Assembly (NCBI RefSeq): GCF_002272135.1
Contig: NZ_NPBF01000023.1
Location: 1-48,032 of the forward strand
Direction of reading: 5' to 3'
Source: Virgibacillus sp. 7505
GTDB lineage: Bacteria; Bacillota; Bacilli; Bacillales; Amphibacillaceae
Length of the DNA: 48,032 nt
The notes under the pieces are model-generated. The model made no database searches and was not told the DNA's origin. It was given only the letters and a program-made list of their open reading frames with translations. Shown one piece after another: positions 14,091 through 23,520 of the stretch. The stretch's first letter is position 1, and each line of letters opens with the position of its first letter. The translations under genes were made by a program, and so were the position numbers.

Positions 14091-16799
14091 ATGGTGGGAA
14101 ATAATTCATACAACGCAAAGAAACAGTTTGAATTAAACGGAAAGACGTACAATTACTATCAATTGAAAGCGCTTGAAGAGAAAGGGCTCGGAACAGTCTC
14201 CCGTTTGCCATTCTCTATCCGTGTACTGCTTGAATCGCTGATCCGTCAGCACGATGGCTTTGCAATCAAGGACGAGCATGTTGAAGGCTTAGCAAACTGG
14301 GGGAATGGGAACATCACCGATGTACCATTCAAGCCTTCCCGTGTTATCCTGCAGGACTTTACCGGTGTACCGGCAGTCGTAGATCTCGCTTCTCTTAGGA
14401 AAGCGATGGTCGATCTTGGAGGAGATGCAGATCGGATCAATCCGGAAATCCCGGTGGATCTTGTCATTGACCACTCTGTACAGGTTGACAAGTATGGCAC
14501 GCAGGATGCGCTGAAAGTGAACATGGAATTGGAATTTGAGCGAAACAAAGAACGTTATGAATTTTTAAATTGGGCGCAAAAAGCATTCGATAACTACCGT
14601 GCTGTTCCGCCAGCAACTGGTATCGTCCATCAGGTAAACCTGGAATACTTAGCGAATGTTGTCCACGCTAACGAGGACGCAGACGGTTCGTATACTGCTT
14701 ATCCTGATACATTGGTTGGTACCGATTCCCATACGACGATGATCAATGGACTGGGTGTCCTTGGCTGGGGTGTCGGCGGTATCGAAGCAGAAGCAAGCAT
14801 GCTTGGACAACCATCTTACTTCCCAGCTCCAGATGTAATCGGAGTGAAGTTCGTTGGTACGATGCCAGCTGGGTCCACTGCAACCGACCTGGCGCTTAAG
14901 GTGACACAAGTACTTCGTCAGAAGAGCGTAGTCGGAAAATTCGTGGAATTCTTCGGTCCGGGACTTGCGGATATGCCGCTTGCTGACCGTGCAACAATCT
15001 CGAACATGGCGCCGGAATACGGAGCGACATGCGGTTTCTTCCCAATTGATGAAGAAACACTGAACTACATGCATCTGACAGGCAGAAGCCAGGAGCAAAT
15101 CGACTTGGTTGAGAAGTATGCGAAGGAAAACAACTTCTGGTACACTCCGGATACGCGCGATCCCGAGTATACGGAATTGGTGGAAATAGACCTTTCTGCA
15201 TTGGAGCCGAACCTATCTGGTCCGAAGCGTCCGCAGGATTTGATTCCGCTTTCCGGCATGCAGAAATCATTCGTTGATTCAATCACTGCACCATCTGGCA
15301 ACCAAGGATTCGGACTGGATAAGAGTGAATTCGATAAGTCAGTTGAAGTACATCATCCGGATGGCAAGACATCCACAATGAAAACAGGTGCTGTCGCAAT
15401 TGCTGCGATCACTTCCTGTACGAATACTTCGAACCCGTACGTAATGCTTGGAGCGGGTATTCTTGCAAAGAATGCGGTTGAAAAAGGACTGACTGTGCCA
15501 GCGTATGTGAAAACATCTCTTGCACCAGGTTCTAAAGTAGTAACACGTTACTTGGATGATGCAGGTCTGACACCTTATCTTGATCAATTGGGCTTTACGC
15601 TGGTAGGGTATGGCTGTACGACATGTATCGGTAACTCTGGACCGTTATCGCCTGAAATTGAAGAAGCAATTTCTTCAAGCGATTTGACGGTTGCATCCGT
15701 ACTTTCTGGTAACCGTAACTTCGAAGGCCGTATCCACCCGCTTGTACGAGCAAACTATCTGGCTTCACCGCCGCTAGTTGTGGCTTATGCACTTGCAGGT
15801 ACAGTGGATATCGACTTGGATAACGACCCAATCGGAACGGATAAAGACGGAAACGCAGTTTATTTCAAAGATCTATGGCCATCTCCTAAAGAAATCCGGG
15901 ATGCAGTTGCTGAAGTTGTTACACCGGAAATCTTCCGTAAGGAGTATGAGGATGTTTTCAATTCCAATGCGAAATGGAATGCAATCGCTACAACTGAAGA
16001 ACCGCTTTACAAATGGGATGCAGATTCAACTTACATCCAAAACCCTACTTTCTTCGAGAACATCTCTGGAGGAAGCGGCACAGTGCAGCCTTTACAAGGT
16101 TTGCGCGTAATCGGGAAGTTTGGCGACTCTGTAACAACGGATCACATTTCTCCAGCTGGTGCGATTGCGAAAGATATGCCAGCAGGTAAATACTTGCAAG
16201 ATAAAGGTGTCACACCTCGCGAGTTCAACTCCTACGGTTCCCGTCGCGGTAACCACGAGGTAATGATGCGCGGTACATTTGCAAACATTCGTATCCGCAA
16301 CCAGCTGGCACCAGGTACAGAGGGCGGTTACACAACTTACTGGCCGACAGATGAAGTAATGCCAATCTATGATGCAGCAATGAAATATCAAGCTGATCAA
16401 ACTGGACTGGCTATCTTTGCTGGGGAAGACTACGGTATGGGAAGCTCTCGTGACTGGGCAGCAAAAGGTACAAACTTGCTTGGTATCAAAACTGTCATCG
16501 CACAGAGCTTCGAACGGATCCACCGTTCCAACCTTGTCATGATGGGTGTACTGCCATTGCAGTTCCAGCCTGGCGATAGTGCAGATTCACTTGGCTTGAC
16601 TGGCCGCGAAAGCATCGACGTTTCAATTGATGAAAATGTTTCTCCGCGTGATATTGTCAAAGTAAAAGCAACTGCTGAAGACGGCAAAGTAACCGAATTC
16701 GAAGCAGTAGCCCGTTTCGACAGTGAAGTGGAAATTGATTATTACCGTCACGGTGGTATCTTGAACATGGTATTACGCAACAAACTGCAGCATGCATAA
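14091..16799 (+). CDS. citB: Aconitate hydratase
   Basis: This 902-residue TCA-cycle enzyme converts citrate to isocitrate through cis-aconitate in the cytosol. The [4Fe-4S] ligands are Cys443 ([10 protein letters not shown]), Cys509 and Cys512 ([13 protein letters not shown]), and substrate-binding segments such as [21 protein letters not shown] and [14 protein letters not shown] are intact. It is the IRP/AcnA type; in B. subtilis it also binds RNA when iron is short. ATG 14091 follows CAAGGGGG. The upstream gap of 245 bases holds a dyad and a small hairpin. It is a single-gene unit closed by a terminator. In order it is followed by yneN, as in B. subtilis. Confidence 0.98.
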   Translation: MVGNNSYNAKKQFELNGKTYNYYQLKALEEKGLGTVSRLPFSIRVLLESLIRQHDGFAIKDEHVEGLANWGNGNITDVPFKPSRVILQDFTGVPAVVDLASLRKAMVDLGGDADRINPEIPVDLVIDHSVQVDKYGTQDALKVNMELEFERNKERYEFLNWAQKAFDNYRAVPPATGIVHQVNLEYLANVVHANEDADGSYTAYPDTLVGTDSHTTMINGLGVLGWGVGGIEAEASMLGQPSYFPAPDVIGVKFVGTMPAGSTATDLALKVTQVLRQKSVVGKFVEFFGPGLADMPLADRATISNMAPEYGATCGFFPIDEETLNYMHLTGRSQEQIDLVEKYAKENNFWYTPDTRDPEYTELVEIDLSALEPNLSGPKRPQDLIPLSGMQKSFVDSITAPSGNQGFGLDKSEFDKSVEVHHPDGKTSTMKTGAVAIAAITSCTNTSNPYVMLGAGILAKNAVEKGLTVPAYVKTSLAPGSKVVTRYLDDAGLTPYLDQLGFTLVGYGCTTCIGNSGPLSPEIEEAISSSDLTVASVLSGNRNFEGRIHPLVRANYLASPPLVVAYALAGTVDIDLDNDPIGTDKDGNAVYFKDLWPSPKEIRDAVAEVVTPEIFRKEYEDVFNSNAKWNAIATTEEPLYKWDADSTYIQNPTFFENISGGSGTVQPLQGLRVIGKFGDSVTTDHISPAGAIAKDMPAGKYLQDKGVTPREFNSYGSRRGNHEVMMRGTFANIRIRNQLAPGTEGGYTTYWPTDEVMPIYDAAMKYQADQTGLAIFAGEDYGMGSSRDWAAKGTNLLGIKTVIAQSFERIHRSNLVMMGVLPLQFQPGDSADSLGLTGRESIDVSIDENVSPRDIVKVKATAEDGKVTEFEAVARFDSEVEIDYYRHGGILNMVLRNKLQHA

Positions 16800-16807
16800 G
16801 AACTTTG

Positions 16808-16840
16808 GAGAAGCAGCCGATCCGGCTGCTTCTTTTTTTG
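16808..16840 (+). terminator. citB terminator
   Basis: GAAGCAGCCG pairs with CGGCTGCTTC around ATC, followed by a run of seven T. Confidence 0.93.
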
Positions 16841-16890
16841 GTTAGTTTGGTCCTCTTTAGCCCAAAATAAACGGCAAAGGGGGAATATTT

Positions 16891-17334
16891 ATGAAGCGAG
16901 GATTACTCCTCTTATGCCTTATGCTGTTCATGTTTCCGTCGCTAGTAAAAGCGGAGACAGTGGAATTGGATTCGGTAGAAGCTCTGATTGAAGGTTCGGC
17001 TGGGAGGCCTGTAGTGATCATGTATTGGGCAACCTGGTGCGACACATGTTTGTCTGATTTATCGGAACTGGAGGATTTTCACGCTTTAGCGGGTAAAAAA
17101 GTGAGTGTATACAGCATCAATGCTACGAAGAGTGAGCGAAGCGTCAAACAAGTGAAAGCCTTTGTGGAAAAAAGTGCGCTCCAAGTACCAGTTTATCTGG
17201 ATAAGGACGGTACTGTGGCCCATCAATTTCGGCAAATAGCAGTACCTTTCACTATCATTGTAGACAAAAAAGGTAAGCAGCGGGTCATCCCTGGACCCGT
17301 ATCAAAGGAACAGCTGGAGGAATGGGTTAAATAA
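16891..17334 (+). CDS. yneN: YneN-like thiol-disulfide oxidoreductase
   Basis: This 147-residue thioredoxin-fold protein is exported: residues 1-21 form a signal peptide or N-terminal anchor (KRG, then a Leu-rich core, then VKAE). The redox centre is Cys50-x-x-Cys53 in YWATWCDTC, and the cis-proline lies in AVPFTIIVD. It belongs to the TlpA/ResA-like group that takes electrons from CcdA on the outer face of the membrane. Its immediate partner is not known; CcdA is encoded 6 kb upstream. ATG 16891 has AAGGGGG as its ribosome site. It lies directly downstream of citB as in B. subtilis, but behind the citB terminator. Confidence 0.9.
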   Translation: MKRGLLLLCLMLFMFPSLVKAETVELDSVEALIEGSAGRPVVIMYWATWCDTCLSDLSELEDFHALAGKKVSVYSINATKSERSVKQVKAFVEKSALQVPVYLDKDGTVAHQFRQIAVPFTIIVDKKGKQRVIPGPVSKEQLEEWVK

Positions 17335-17399
17335 AATCCCTCCAGTTCACCTGTCTGGCTGTAGTATGCTAAAATGATGATAGAAAAGGGGGCATACTT

Positions 17400-19652
17400 G
17401 TGACACAGACAGAGAAAACCCTGACCGAACAAGTAATTGCATGGAGTTCAATGGACATCTCACCGCCTCTATCCGAGATAGAGGCGTTACGTATGGCATC
17501 AGAACTTGATGCTGGGGAAGAGGCCTTAAAACAGGGCTTATATCGAATTATAGCTTTTTACCGGATCATGCGCGTGCATAAACAGGATCCAATCAGCAGA
17601 CAGCTGCTCGCTGCTTCTGAACGGACTCACCCAATCGTTATGGAAATCGACCAATTCGCACAAGTGAATCAATACTACCAAGCGCTGATGAACACGGATT
17701 TGCCAGTATGGTCGGTTAGGGAAACGGATTTCGATCCCGCAAAAATGAAGAAATCCCAATCCTTACACAGCCAGCTGACAGATGCAATGCAGGCATACCC
17801 TCGAAGAATAGAAGGTGCCAGCAAAATTGCATCGGCATACAACCGTTCTTATGAGGAGTTGGAGGATTTGCTTGTCCTGCTGGAGCAGACAATCGAAACG
17901 ATTGAAAATAGGAAAACGGGTTCGCCTGTTACAGCGATGAACGCAACAGTTTTGCAACTATTAAAATCACTTACAGCTGTAAAGGATGCGCTGCCTGCTG
18001 TATTGAGCCAGGCAAGCGAGAGCCGACCGCTTGAAGTGCTTGATCAACTGATCGGACTGCAGGATGTGAAGACGTATATTCACGACTATTACCATTATCT
18101 CCGTTATCAGCAGGAAAGAAAGCAATTCGGATTCCAGATGGTAGATGAGCCAGGTCTTAATATGGTCATCACAGGCAATCCCGGAACAGGTAAAACGACG
18201 ATAGCTCGTCTGCTGGCGAAGCTGTATCATCAGCTTGGTCTGTTAGAGTCTGATCATGTTGTCGAAGTGAATCGCTCGCATTTGGTTGGTTCGTATCTTG
18301 GCCAGAGTGAGGAAAACACGACAAATTATGTGCGTCAGGCTATCGGCGGCGTGCTATTCATAGATGAAGCGTACAGCTTGAAACGGGAAGGGCAGAGCGG
18401 AAATGATTATGGACAAGCAGTAATTGACACGCTTGTCTCTAGTATGACTAGCAGTGAATATGGTGGCAAATTCGCAGTTATTCTTGCTGGTTATCCAGAA
18501 GAGACACGTCAATTTCTGTTTGCCAATCCTGGTCTTCGCAGCAGGATACCGGATCAGAATTATATCGAGCTTCCGGACTTCGAGACCGAGGAACTGCTGC
18601 AGATTGCGGAGAATACAGCACTTGCGAACGATTTCTTCTTTACGGAAGAAGCACTTCGTCTTGTGAAGGATAATATCGAACAAGCACGTGTGGATGATAC
18701 ATTCGGAAATGCCCGGACCGTTCGGGATATTGTACTGCGGATCATTTTCCAAAAAGGAGCAGATCGCAAACTCACGACGGATTCCTGGATTGATCACATG
18801 ACGCTCTCAGCACAGGATGTGAAAGATCCAAAACAGAACGAGGATGACTCAGAGCCATTGCAGCAGCTTGAACAGCTGATCGGGCTGCAGTCGATAAAGG
18901 AAGAAGTGAAAAAATTATCTTCCTTTGTACAAGTTCAGCAGGCGAGGAAGAATAAAGGAGCTCCTGCAGTTCCGATTCAGCTGCATGCTGTTTTTACCGG
19001 TAACCCCGGAACGGGAAAAACGACGATTGCGAAAATCTATGCTGATATCCTGAAAGAGCGCGGATTGTTGAAGCGGGGACATTTGGTCGTTGCTTCACGA
19101 AGTGATTTAGTAGCAGGTTATGTTGGCCAGACTGCTGCAAAGACGAAAGCAGTCATCCGTGATGCGCTTGGCGGTGTGCTATTCATTGATGAAGCGTATA
19201 GCTTGTTCCGTGGATCACAAGATTTCGGTAAAGAAGCAATCGACACGCTTGTGGATGAGATGACCAAACATAATGAAAACTTGGTTGTCGTCCTTGCAGG
19301 GTATCAGCAGGAAATGAAGCAGTTTATCGACAGCAATCCAGGACTTGCTTCGCGTTTTAAGAAGTATTTCATTTTTCCTGATTACAATAGTGAAGAGCTT
19401 GTTGCTATCTTTAAGCATGCAATGGAAAACTATGCGTATACCCTGTCAGGAGAAGCGGAAGACTTCCTGAAGGATCGTCTGGCTGCTGTAACAGTAGCGG
19501 GGAATGCCAGATTCGTTACGAATCTCTTGGACGAGGCAATACAGTTCCAGTCACTTCGACTTGTGGAAGCGCAAGAGCAGACGGAAATGGATGTGCTGGA
19601 GAAGAAAGATATAGAAAATGCTTGGGAAATGGTTAGGAGAAGTGCTTTATGA
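17400..19652 (+). CDS. Double-domain CbxX/SpoVK-type AAA+ ATPase
   Basis: This 750-residue protein has a helical N-terminal region (1-210) and two AAA modules of the CbbX/SpoVK family. Walker A motifs GNPGTGKTT start at residues 259 and 534, and each is followed by an identical Walker B GGVLFIDEAYSL and its own lid. Each module is introduced by the same LIGLQ-(x)-(I/V)-K hinge, so the protein is an internal duplication. SpoVK itself has one such module and acts in spore maturation; CbbX remodels Rubisco. Two-module versions are of unclear function. GTG 17400 follows AAAAGGGGG at 7 bases. The ATGA overlap with yneP shows translational coupling to the thioesterase. B. subtilis has no such gene at this position as far as I recall. 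Confidence 0.9.
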   Translation: MTQTEKTLTEQVIAWSSMDISPPLSEIEALRMASELDAGEEALKQGLYRIIAFYRIMRVHKQDPISRQLLAASERTHPIVMEIDQFAQVNQYYQALMNTDLPVWSVRETDFDPAKMKKSQSLHSQLTDAMQAYPRRIEGASKIASAYNRSYEELEDLLVLLEQTIETIENRKTGSPVTAMNATVLQLLKSLTAVKDALPAVLSQASESRPLEVLDQLIGLQDVKTYIHDYYHYLRYQQERKQFGFQMVDEPGLNMVITGNPGTGKTTIARLLAKLYHQLGLLESDHVVEVNRSHLVGSYLGQSEENTTNYVRQAIGGVLFIDEAYSLKREGQSGNDYGQAVIDTLVSSMTSSEYGGKFAVILAGYPEETRQFLFANPGLRSRIPDQNYIELPDFETEELLQIAENTALANDFFFTEEALRLVKDNIEQARVDDTFGNARTVRDIVLRIIFQKGADRKLTTDSWIDHMTLSAQDVKDPKQNEDDSEPLQQLEQLIGLQSIKEEVKKLSSFVQVQQARKNKGAPAVPIQLHAVFTGNPGTGKTTIAKIYADILKERGLLKRGHLVVASRSDLVAGYVGQTAAKTKAVIRDALGGVLFIDEAYSLFRGSQDFGKEAIDTLVDEMTKHNENLVVVLAGYQQEMKQFIDSNPGLASRFKKYFIFPDYNSEELVAIFKHAMENYAYTLSGEAEDFLKDRLAAVTVAGNARFVTNLLDEAIQFQSLRLVEAQEQTEMDVLEKKDIENAWEMVRRSAL

Positions 19653-20068
19653 AGAAATCAACATCAGAAATTAATGTAAGATACGGTGAGACCGACCAAA
19701 TGGGTGTAGTGTATCACGTGAATTATCTTGTCTGGTTTGAGATTGGCCGGACCGACTTTATTGAAACATTGGGATTACGCTATGCGGCAATGGAGGATGA
19801 CGGCTTTCTTTCCCCAGTTGTGGATGCGAAATTGAATTTCCATTATCCTGTACGGTACGGAGAAAAGCCGATTGTGGAAACATGGCTACAGTCTTATGAT
19901 GGCATTCGGACGATGTATCGATATGAAATCAAAAATGAAGACGGTAAGCTTTGTGTTTCCGGAACATCGACTCATACAGTAGTGAAAAAGGAAACTTTCC
20001 GCCCGGTGTCCATTCGTCGCTCCCTGCCGGAATGGCATGCTGCTTATTCGAAAGCTTTGGAAGCATAA
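19649..20068 (+). CDS. yneP: Acyl-CoA thioesterase, YbgC/YneP family
   Basis: This 139-residue single hot-dog domain has the 4-hydroxybenzoyl-CoA thioesterase active-site pattern. It reads YGETDQMGVVYHVNYL (residues 12-27), with the catalytic Asp16 and the His-Val-Asn-Tyr turn, followed by FEIGRTDFIE. It should hydrolyse acyl-CoA in the cytosol; the acyl preference is unknown. It corresponds to B. subtilis YneP by sequence type and order. Its ATG overlaps the stop of the AAA ATPase by four bases (ATGA), and yneQ follows two bases after its stop, so the three are one transcription unit. Confidence 0.92.
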   Translation: MKKSTSEINVRYGETDQMGVVYHVNYLVWFEIGRTDFIETLGLRYAAMEDDGFLSPVVDAKLNFHYPVRYGEKPIVETWLQSYDGIRTMYRYEIKNEDGKLCVSGTSTHTVVKKETFRPVSIRRSLPEWHAAYSKALEA

Positions 20069-20070
20069 CG

Positions 20071-20379
20071 ATGGCATTTGGGATCAGACGTAATGAATTG
20101 AAGGTATGGAAGGAACGTGTCCGCCAAGGGGAGATTGCTTTTTTGACCCACTATTGGCTGGACGCGCGATTTCCTGAAGCAAAGACAGTGACAAAGGCAG
20201 GCTGTGCCGACCGGCAGAAGCTGATAGATTGGGGAGCACAGTATGGCTTGCAGGAAGCTTGGATTGACGAGCATGAAGACCTGCTTCATTTCGATCTGAT
20301 TGGGGATTATCAGCTTCGTATACTTCAAGCCGAACAGCAATGGGAGCAGCTGGAGAGATTTCAGCTCTTACCAAATTAA
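20071..20379 (+). CDS. yneQ: YneQ-like protein
   Basis: This 102-residue soluble protein follows yneP by 2 bases. It opens MAFGIRRNELKVWKERVRQGEIAF and contains LTHYWLDARFP, TVTKAGCADRQKLI and a cluster of acidic residues near the middle. Position and overall length fit B. subtilis YneQ, an uncharacterised protein. I start at ATG 20071 because it is immediately after the yneP stop, which suggests coupled translation; no strong ribosome site is present. The open frame from 19951 is only overlap with yneP. It ends in a strong terminator shared with the convergent yidD. The function is unknown. Confidence 0.82.
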   Translation: MAFGIRRNELKVWKERVRQGEIAFLTHYWLDARFPEAKTVTKAGCADRQKLIDWGAQYGLQEAWIDEHEDLLHFDLIGDYQLRILQAEQQWEQLERFQLLPN

Positions 20380-20413
20380 AAGCAGTAATCCAAATAGGAT
20401 TACTGCTTTTTTT
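20378..20413. terminator. Bidirectional terminator between yneQ and yidD
   Basis: A perfect 14-bp stem (20378-20391 with 20397-20410) has a T-run on the plus side and A/T-rich sequence on the other. It overlaps the stop codons of both convergent genes. Confidence 0.93.
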
Positions 20414-20645
20414 CATGATGATGCTCACATGTGGTACCGGGTACAGGGTCAAAACCGCCCCGATGAAAAGGCTGGCATTTAGCGATTCGTTTAATAGTGA
20501 GCCAGCCGCCTTTCCACGCGCCATACCGCTTGATTGCCTCCAGTCCATATTGCGAGCAGGTCGGATAAAAACGGCAGGATGGCGGTGTTACAGGGCTGAT
20601 GAATCGGCGGTAGAAACGGATCAAGGCTAAAAATACCTTGTCCAT
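20400..20645 (-). CDS. yidD: Membrane protein insertion efficiency factor YidD
   Basis: This 81-residue protein has the full YidD signature: an amphipathic N-terminus ([28 protein letters not shown]), Cys24, Cys30 and Cys57, and [13 protein letters not shown]. YidD is a small membrane-associated factor that helps YidC/SpoIIIJ insert proteins. The ATG at 20645 follows a GAGGAG site located in the last codons of folE2, and only four bases separate the two genes, so yidD is the second gene of a folE2-yidD unit. In B. subtilis the homologue (YtjA) lies elsewhere, so the pairing is local. Confidence 0.93.
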   Translation of the reverse strand: MDKVFLALIRFYRRFISPVTPPSCRFYPTCSQYGLEAIKRYGAWKGGWLTIKRIAKCQPFHRGGFDPVPGTTCEHHHEKKQ

Positions 20646-20649
20646 ATAC

Positions 20650-21582
20650 TTACTCCTCTTCGTCGCGTTTGTCGTAGCTCAATGTAGCCACAGCGTCATG
20701 CAAATGGATGGATTCTTCGTTGCTGCAGGATACTGTGAATTTCTCCACGTAATCAAGCTCATACAAATCAGCTGCAACCAGACGGACCATATCCTCGACA
20801 AAGCGCGGGTTTTCGTAAGCTGTCTCCGTAACCATCTTCTCATCCGGACGCTTCAGGACTGGGTGAATACGGGCACTAGCATTGCTTTCGGCAGCTTCGA
20901 GCAAGTCTTCCTTCCAGTCGCGAACATCTTCATCGAACGCATCTGTGAGCTGTACTTCCATTGAAACAATACCACGCTGGTTATGTGCGCTGTATTCGCT
21001 GATTTCTTTCGAGCATGGACATAGTGTCGTTACTGTGCCGGAAAGTTTAGCTGTCGTGCGGAAGCCAGTTTGTTTGTCGTAAGCAACTTCCAGCGTTGCA
21101 TCTGCATGATTCAATCCAGTCATACCGGATGCAGGGCCGCTTCGCTCGAAGAACCATGGAAATGTTACTTTCACTCGTGCATCTTCTTGTTTCAGTCGGT
21201 CTGCAAGCTCTGCAACGAATAGCTGCAAGCTTTTCACAGAAACAGTGAATCCGTTTTTATGATACAAATCCAGCTGTTCAGTGAACCGGCTCATATTTGT
21301 ACCTTTGCTATCCTGCTGGATGCTGGAGGTGAATTCGAACGTTCCGATCGTAGTCTGCATAGCCGGACGTGTATTGCTGATCACTTGGATCGGATGTTTA
21401 ACTTTCGCAATGCCAACTGCATCTATATGGAAAAGAAAGTTCTTTTTCGTATTTTGTAAGTCAGCCATATCGGCTTTATTTTCTGGTTTCGTCTTTTTGC
21501 CTGGAGCTACGGAGCCAAACAATTTATGACGTTCTGCCTTGGATGGCAGCTGTTTTTTAGTTGGTGTGTGTAGGTGCTGCAT
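20650..21582 (-). CDS. folE2: GTP cyclohydrolase FolE2
   Basis: This 310-residue enzyme is the type IB (COG1469) GTP cyclohydrolase, which forms 7,8-dihydroneopterin triphosphate, the first step of folate synthesis. It is a tunnel-fold enzyme that can work without zinc. Recognisable stretches are [14 protein letters not shown] near the N-terminus, the metal/active-site region LCPCSKEIS with its cysteine pair, and AHNQRG. ATG 21582 follows AAAGGAG. In B. subtilis folE2 is induced by zinc starvation through Zur, but I see no Zur box here; a plain promoter lies at 21620-21649. It is followed by yidD in the same unit. Confidence 0.93.
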   Translation of the reverse strand: MQHLHTPTKKQLPSKAERHKLFGSVAPGKKTKPENKADMADLQNTKKNFLFHIDAVGIAKVKHPIQVISNTRPAMQTTIGTFEFTSSIQQDSKGTNMSRFTEQLDLYHKNGFTVSVKSLQLFVAELADRLKQEDARVKVTFPWFFERSGPASGMTGLNHADATLEVAYDKQTGFRTTAKLSGTVTTLCPCSKEISEYSAHNQRGIVSMEVQLTDAFDEDVRDWKEDLLEAAESNASARIHPVLKRPDEKMVTETAYENPRFVEDMVRLVAADLYELDYVEKFTVSCSNEESIHLHDAVATLSYDKRDEEE

Positions 21583-21619
21583 AATTGTACTCCTTTCAAA
21601 GTCGCATGGACTAGCTTAA

Positions 21620-21649
21620 AGTATACCCGATGGTAAGCCCGTAATTCAA
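21620..21649 (-). promoter_or_regulatory. folE2-yidD promoter
   Basis: On the minus strand, TTGAAT (21649-21644) and TATACT (21625-21620) are 18 bases apart, about 40 bases upstream of the start codon. Confidence 0.6.
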
Positions 21650-21682
21650 TTGTCTGAACCGAGTAAATCCCGGAGAAATGAA

Positions 21683-21712
21683 AAAAACAATCCCGCTTAC
21701 CTGGAATTGTTT
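21683..21712 (-). terminator. plsY terminator overlapping its stop
   Basis: On the minus strand, AACAAT-CC near the stop pairs with GG-ATTGTT and is followed by a T-run. The stem includes the last codons of plsY. Confidence 0.75.
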
Positions 21713-22299
21713 TTCACGAGGAAGGACGCTTTCGGTTCTTCACGTCTGATAATCCGGACGATATTCTGTCTATGCTTATAGAGGATGAATATTGCCAGTA
21801 ATCCGAGAACGATAGTCAGCACGATATCCTGTGCGATAAAGAGCGAGACGATAACGCCTACAACGCCAGCTGTCATGGAAGCAAGAGATACATATTTGCT
21901 GATGAGCAGCACGATGACAAAACTTGCAATAATGATGGCAAACAGCAAGGCATTGACACCTAAGATGATTCCAGCTGAAGTCGCGACAGCCTTACCGCCT
22001 TTGAACCGGGCGAATATAGGATAAACGTGCCCGATGACTGCTCCAAGACCGATGATCAGCAGATATAAGTCAAATCCGAACAGAACAGGCAGGATGGTGG
22101 CAATTGTTCCTTTTAAGATATCCGCAATCAAAACGATTATTCCAGCTTTCTTACCGAGTATCCGGAAAGTGTTCGTTGCACCAAGATTACCGCTTCCGTG
22201 CTCTCTAACATCTATATTGTAGCCTACTTTGCCGACGATCAAGGCAGAAGGTATCGAACCGATTACATAGGCGAGCAGGATGAATAACACGTATTCCAT
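21697..22299 (-). CDS. plsY: Glycerol-3-phosphate acyltransferase PlsY
   Basis: This 200-residue integral membrane enzyme acylates glycerol-3-phosphate from acyl-phosphate, the first committed step of phospholipid synthesis. Its cytoplasmic motifs are intact: [11 protein letters not shown], then [13 protein letters not shown], and [21 protein letters not shown]. It is called yneS in B. subtilis and holds the same place between yneQ and yneT, though here it is inverted relative to citB like folE2 and yidD. I start at the second ATG (22299), 7 bases after AAAGGAG; the ATG at 22305 is too close to the site. Five to six membrane spans are apparent. Confidence 0.95.
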   Translation of the reverse strand: MEYVLFILLAYVIGSIPSALIVGKVGYNIDVREHGSGNLGATNTFRILGKKAGIIVLIADILKGTIATILPVLFGFDLYLLIIGLGAVIGHVYPIFARFKGGKAVATSAGIILGVNALLFAIIIASFVIVLLISKYVSLASMTAGVVGVIVSLFIAQDIVLTIVLGLLAIFILYKHRQNIVRIIRREEPKASFLVKNNSR

Positions 22300-22452
22300 A
22301 TACATTCTCCTTTAACAACAAACGTTCCTATAGCTTGCTTATCCATTTTAGCACGAAGTATCATGGAAGGGCATAACTTTTTACATAGTATAGGATTAAT
22401 TCCCTAGGTGCAAGGGTAATGAAACACTTAGTACATAATACGAGGTGAAGGC

Positions 22453-23520
22453 ATGATTGAATTCAAAGGTGTACATAAGACGTATCCAGACGGAACGGAG
22501 GCTATCAAAAACTTCAATCTGGAAATAAAGGAGGGGGAACTTCTAACACTCATCGGTCCAAGCGGCTGCGGCAAGACGACGACGATGAAAATGATTAACC
22601 GGCTTGTCGAACCAACCTCTGGAGAAATATACATAAATGGAAAACAATTAAAAGAATACAACATACACGAACTACGTTGGAATATCGGTTATGTATTGCA
22701 GCAAATAGCCCTTTTTCCGCATATGACGGTAGAGGAGAACATTGCTGTGGTCCCGGAGATGAAAAAGTGGAAGAAGAAAGATATTCAGAACCGCGCAAAA
22801 GAATTGATGCAGATGGTTGGCATGGAGCCTTCCATTTACATGGAAAAGAAGCCATCCGAATTATCCGGCGGCCAGCAGCAGCGCGTCGGTGTCATTCGTG
22901 CTCTCGCAGCTGATCCGCAGATTTTGCTGATGGATGAGCCTTTCAGTGCATTGGATCCGATAAGCAGAGAAGGGCTGCAAAAAGATATCAGGAAATTACA
23001 GCAGCAGATTAAGAAGACGATTGTTTTCGTGACGCATGATATCGATGAGGCTACGGCGTTAGGTGATCGGATCTGTCTTATGAATACTGGAGAAATCATC
23101 CAGGTGGATACGCCGCAGAAATTGATACTTGAGCCGCGTAATTCCTTCGTTCGCAGCTTTATAGGAGATAAGAAATCACCATGGCAGACTGCGGTGGATA
23201 TCGTAGCCTCCCAAACTGTCTCGAGAATTCTGTCTCAAACAGCATACGAAGAAGGCGATTATGATCATGGACAAGCCTATATTCTATCAAGTGACGATGG
23301 GCAAGTACTGTGTGCGGTGGAGCATGGCACACAGCAAAACGTCATGGAAATCCCGAATGACTTGAATGTATTGGAGGCAGTAAAAGTATTTGAAAATACT
23401 GGTACAAGCATCCTGCCTGTCACTAAAAACAGCGAACTGATCGGTACACTTACGCAGCAGGAGCTATTGACGTTCCTAGCGAGTAAGACGGAAGTCAAGA
23501 ATGGGGTGGTGACCCAATGA
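22453..23520 (+). CDS. OpuF-type osmolyte ABC transporter, ATP-binding protein
   Basis: This 355-residue ATPase belongs to the quaternary-amine (ProV/OpuCA) group that powers uptake of compatible solutes such as glycine betaine. Walker A GPSGCGKTT is at residues 35-43, Q-loop at VLQQIALFPHMTVEENI, signature LSGGQQQRVGV near 137, and Walker B LLMDEPFSALDP near 160, followed by the H-loop THDIDEA. A C-terminal extension (about 255-350) includes CBS-like sequence (VLEAVKVFENTGTSILPV) that in relatives senses ionic strength. It overlaps the permease gene by four bases (ATGA). The gene has AGGTGAAGG before its ATG. Substrate identity is inferred from family, not proven. Confidence 0.92.
   Translation: MIEFKGVHKTYPDGTEAIKNFNLEIKEGELLTLIGPSGCGKTTTMKMINRLVEPTSGEIYINGKQLKEYNIHELRWNIGYVLQQIALFPHMTVEENIAVVPEMKKWKKKDIQNRAKELMQMVGMEPSIYMEKKPSELSGGQQQRVGVIRALAADPQILLMDEPFSALDPISREGLQKDIRKLQQQIKKTIVFVTHDIDEATALGDRICLMNTGEIIQVDTPQKLILEPRNSFVRSFIGDKKSPWQTAVDIVASQTVSRILSQTAYEEGDYDHGQAYILSSDDGQVLCAVEHGTQQNVMEIPNDLNVLEAVKVFENTGTSILPVTKNSELIGTLTQQELLTFLASKTEVKNGVVTQ

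Noticed and set aside
21583-21696. Zur operator upstream of folE2
   Set aside because: No sequence resembling the 9-1-9 Zur box was found; only a plain promoter is visible.
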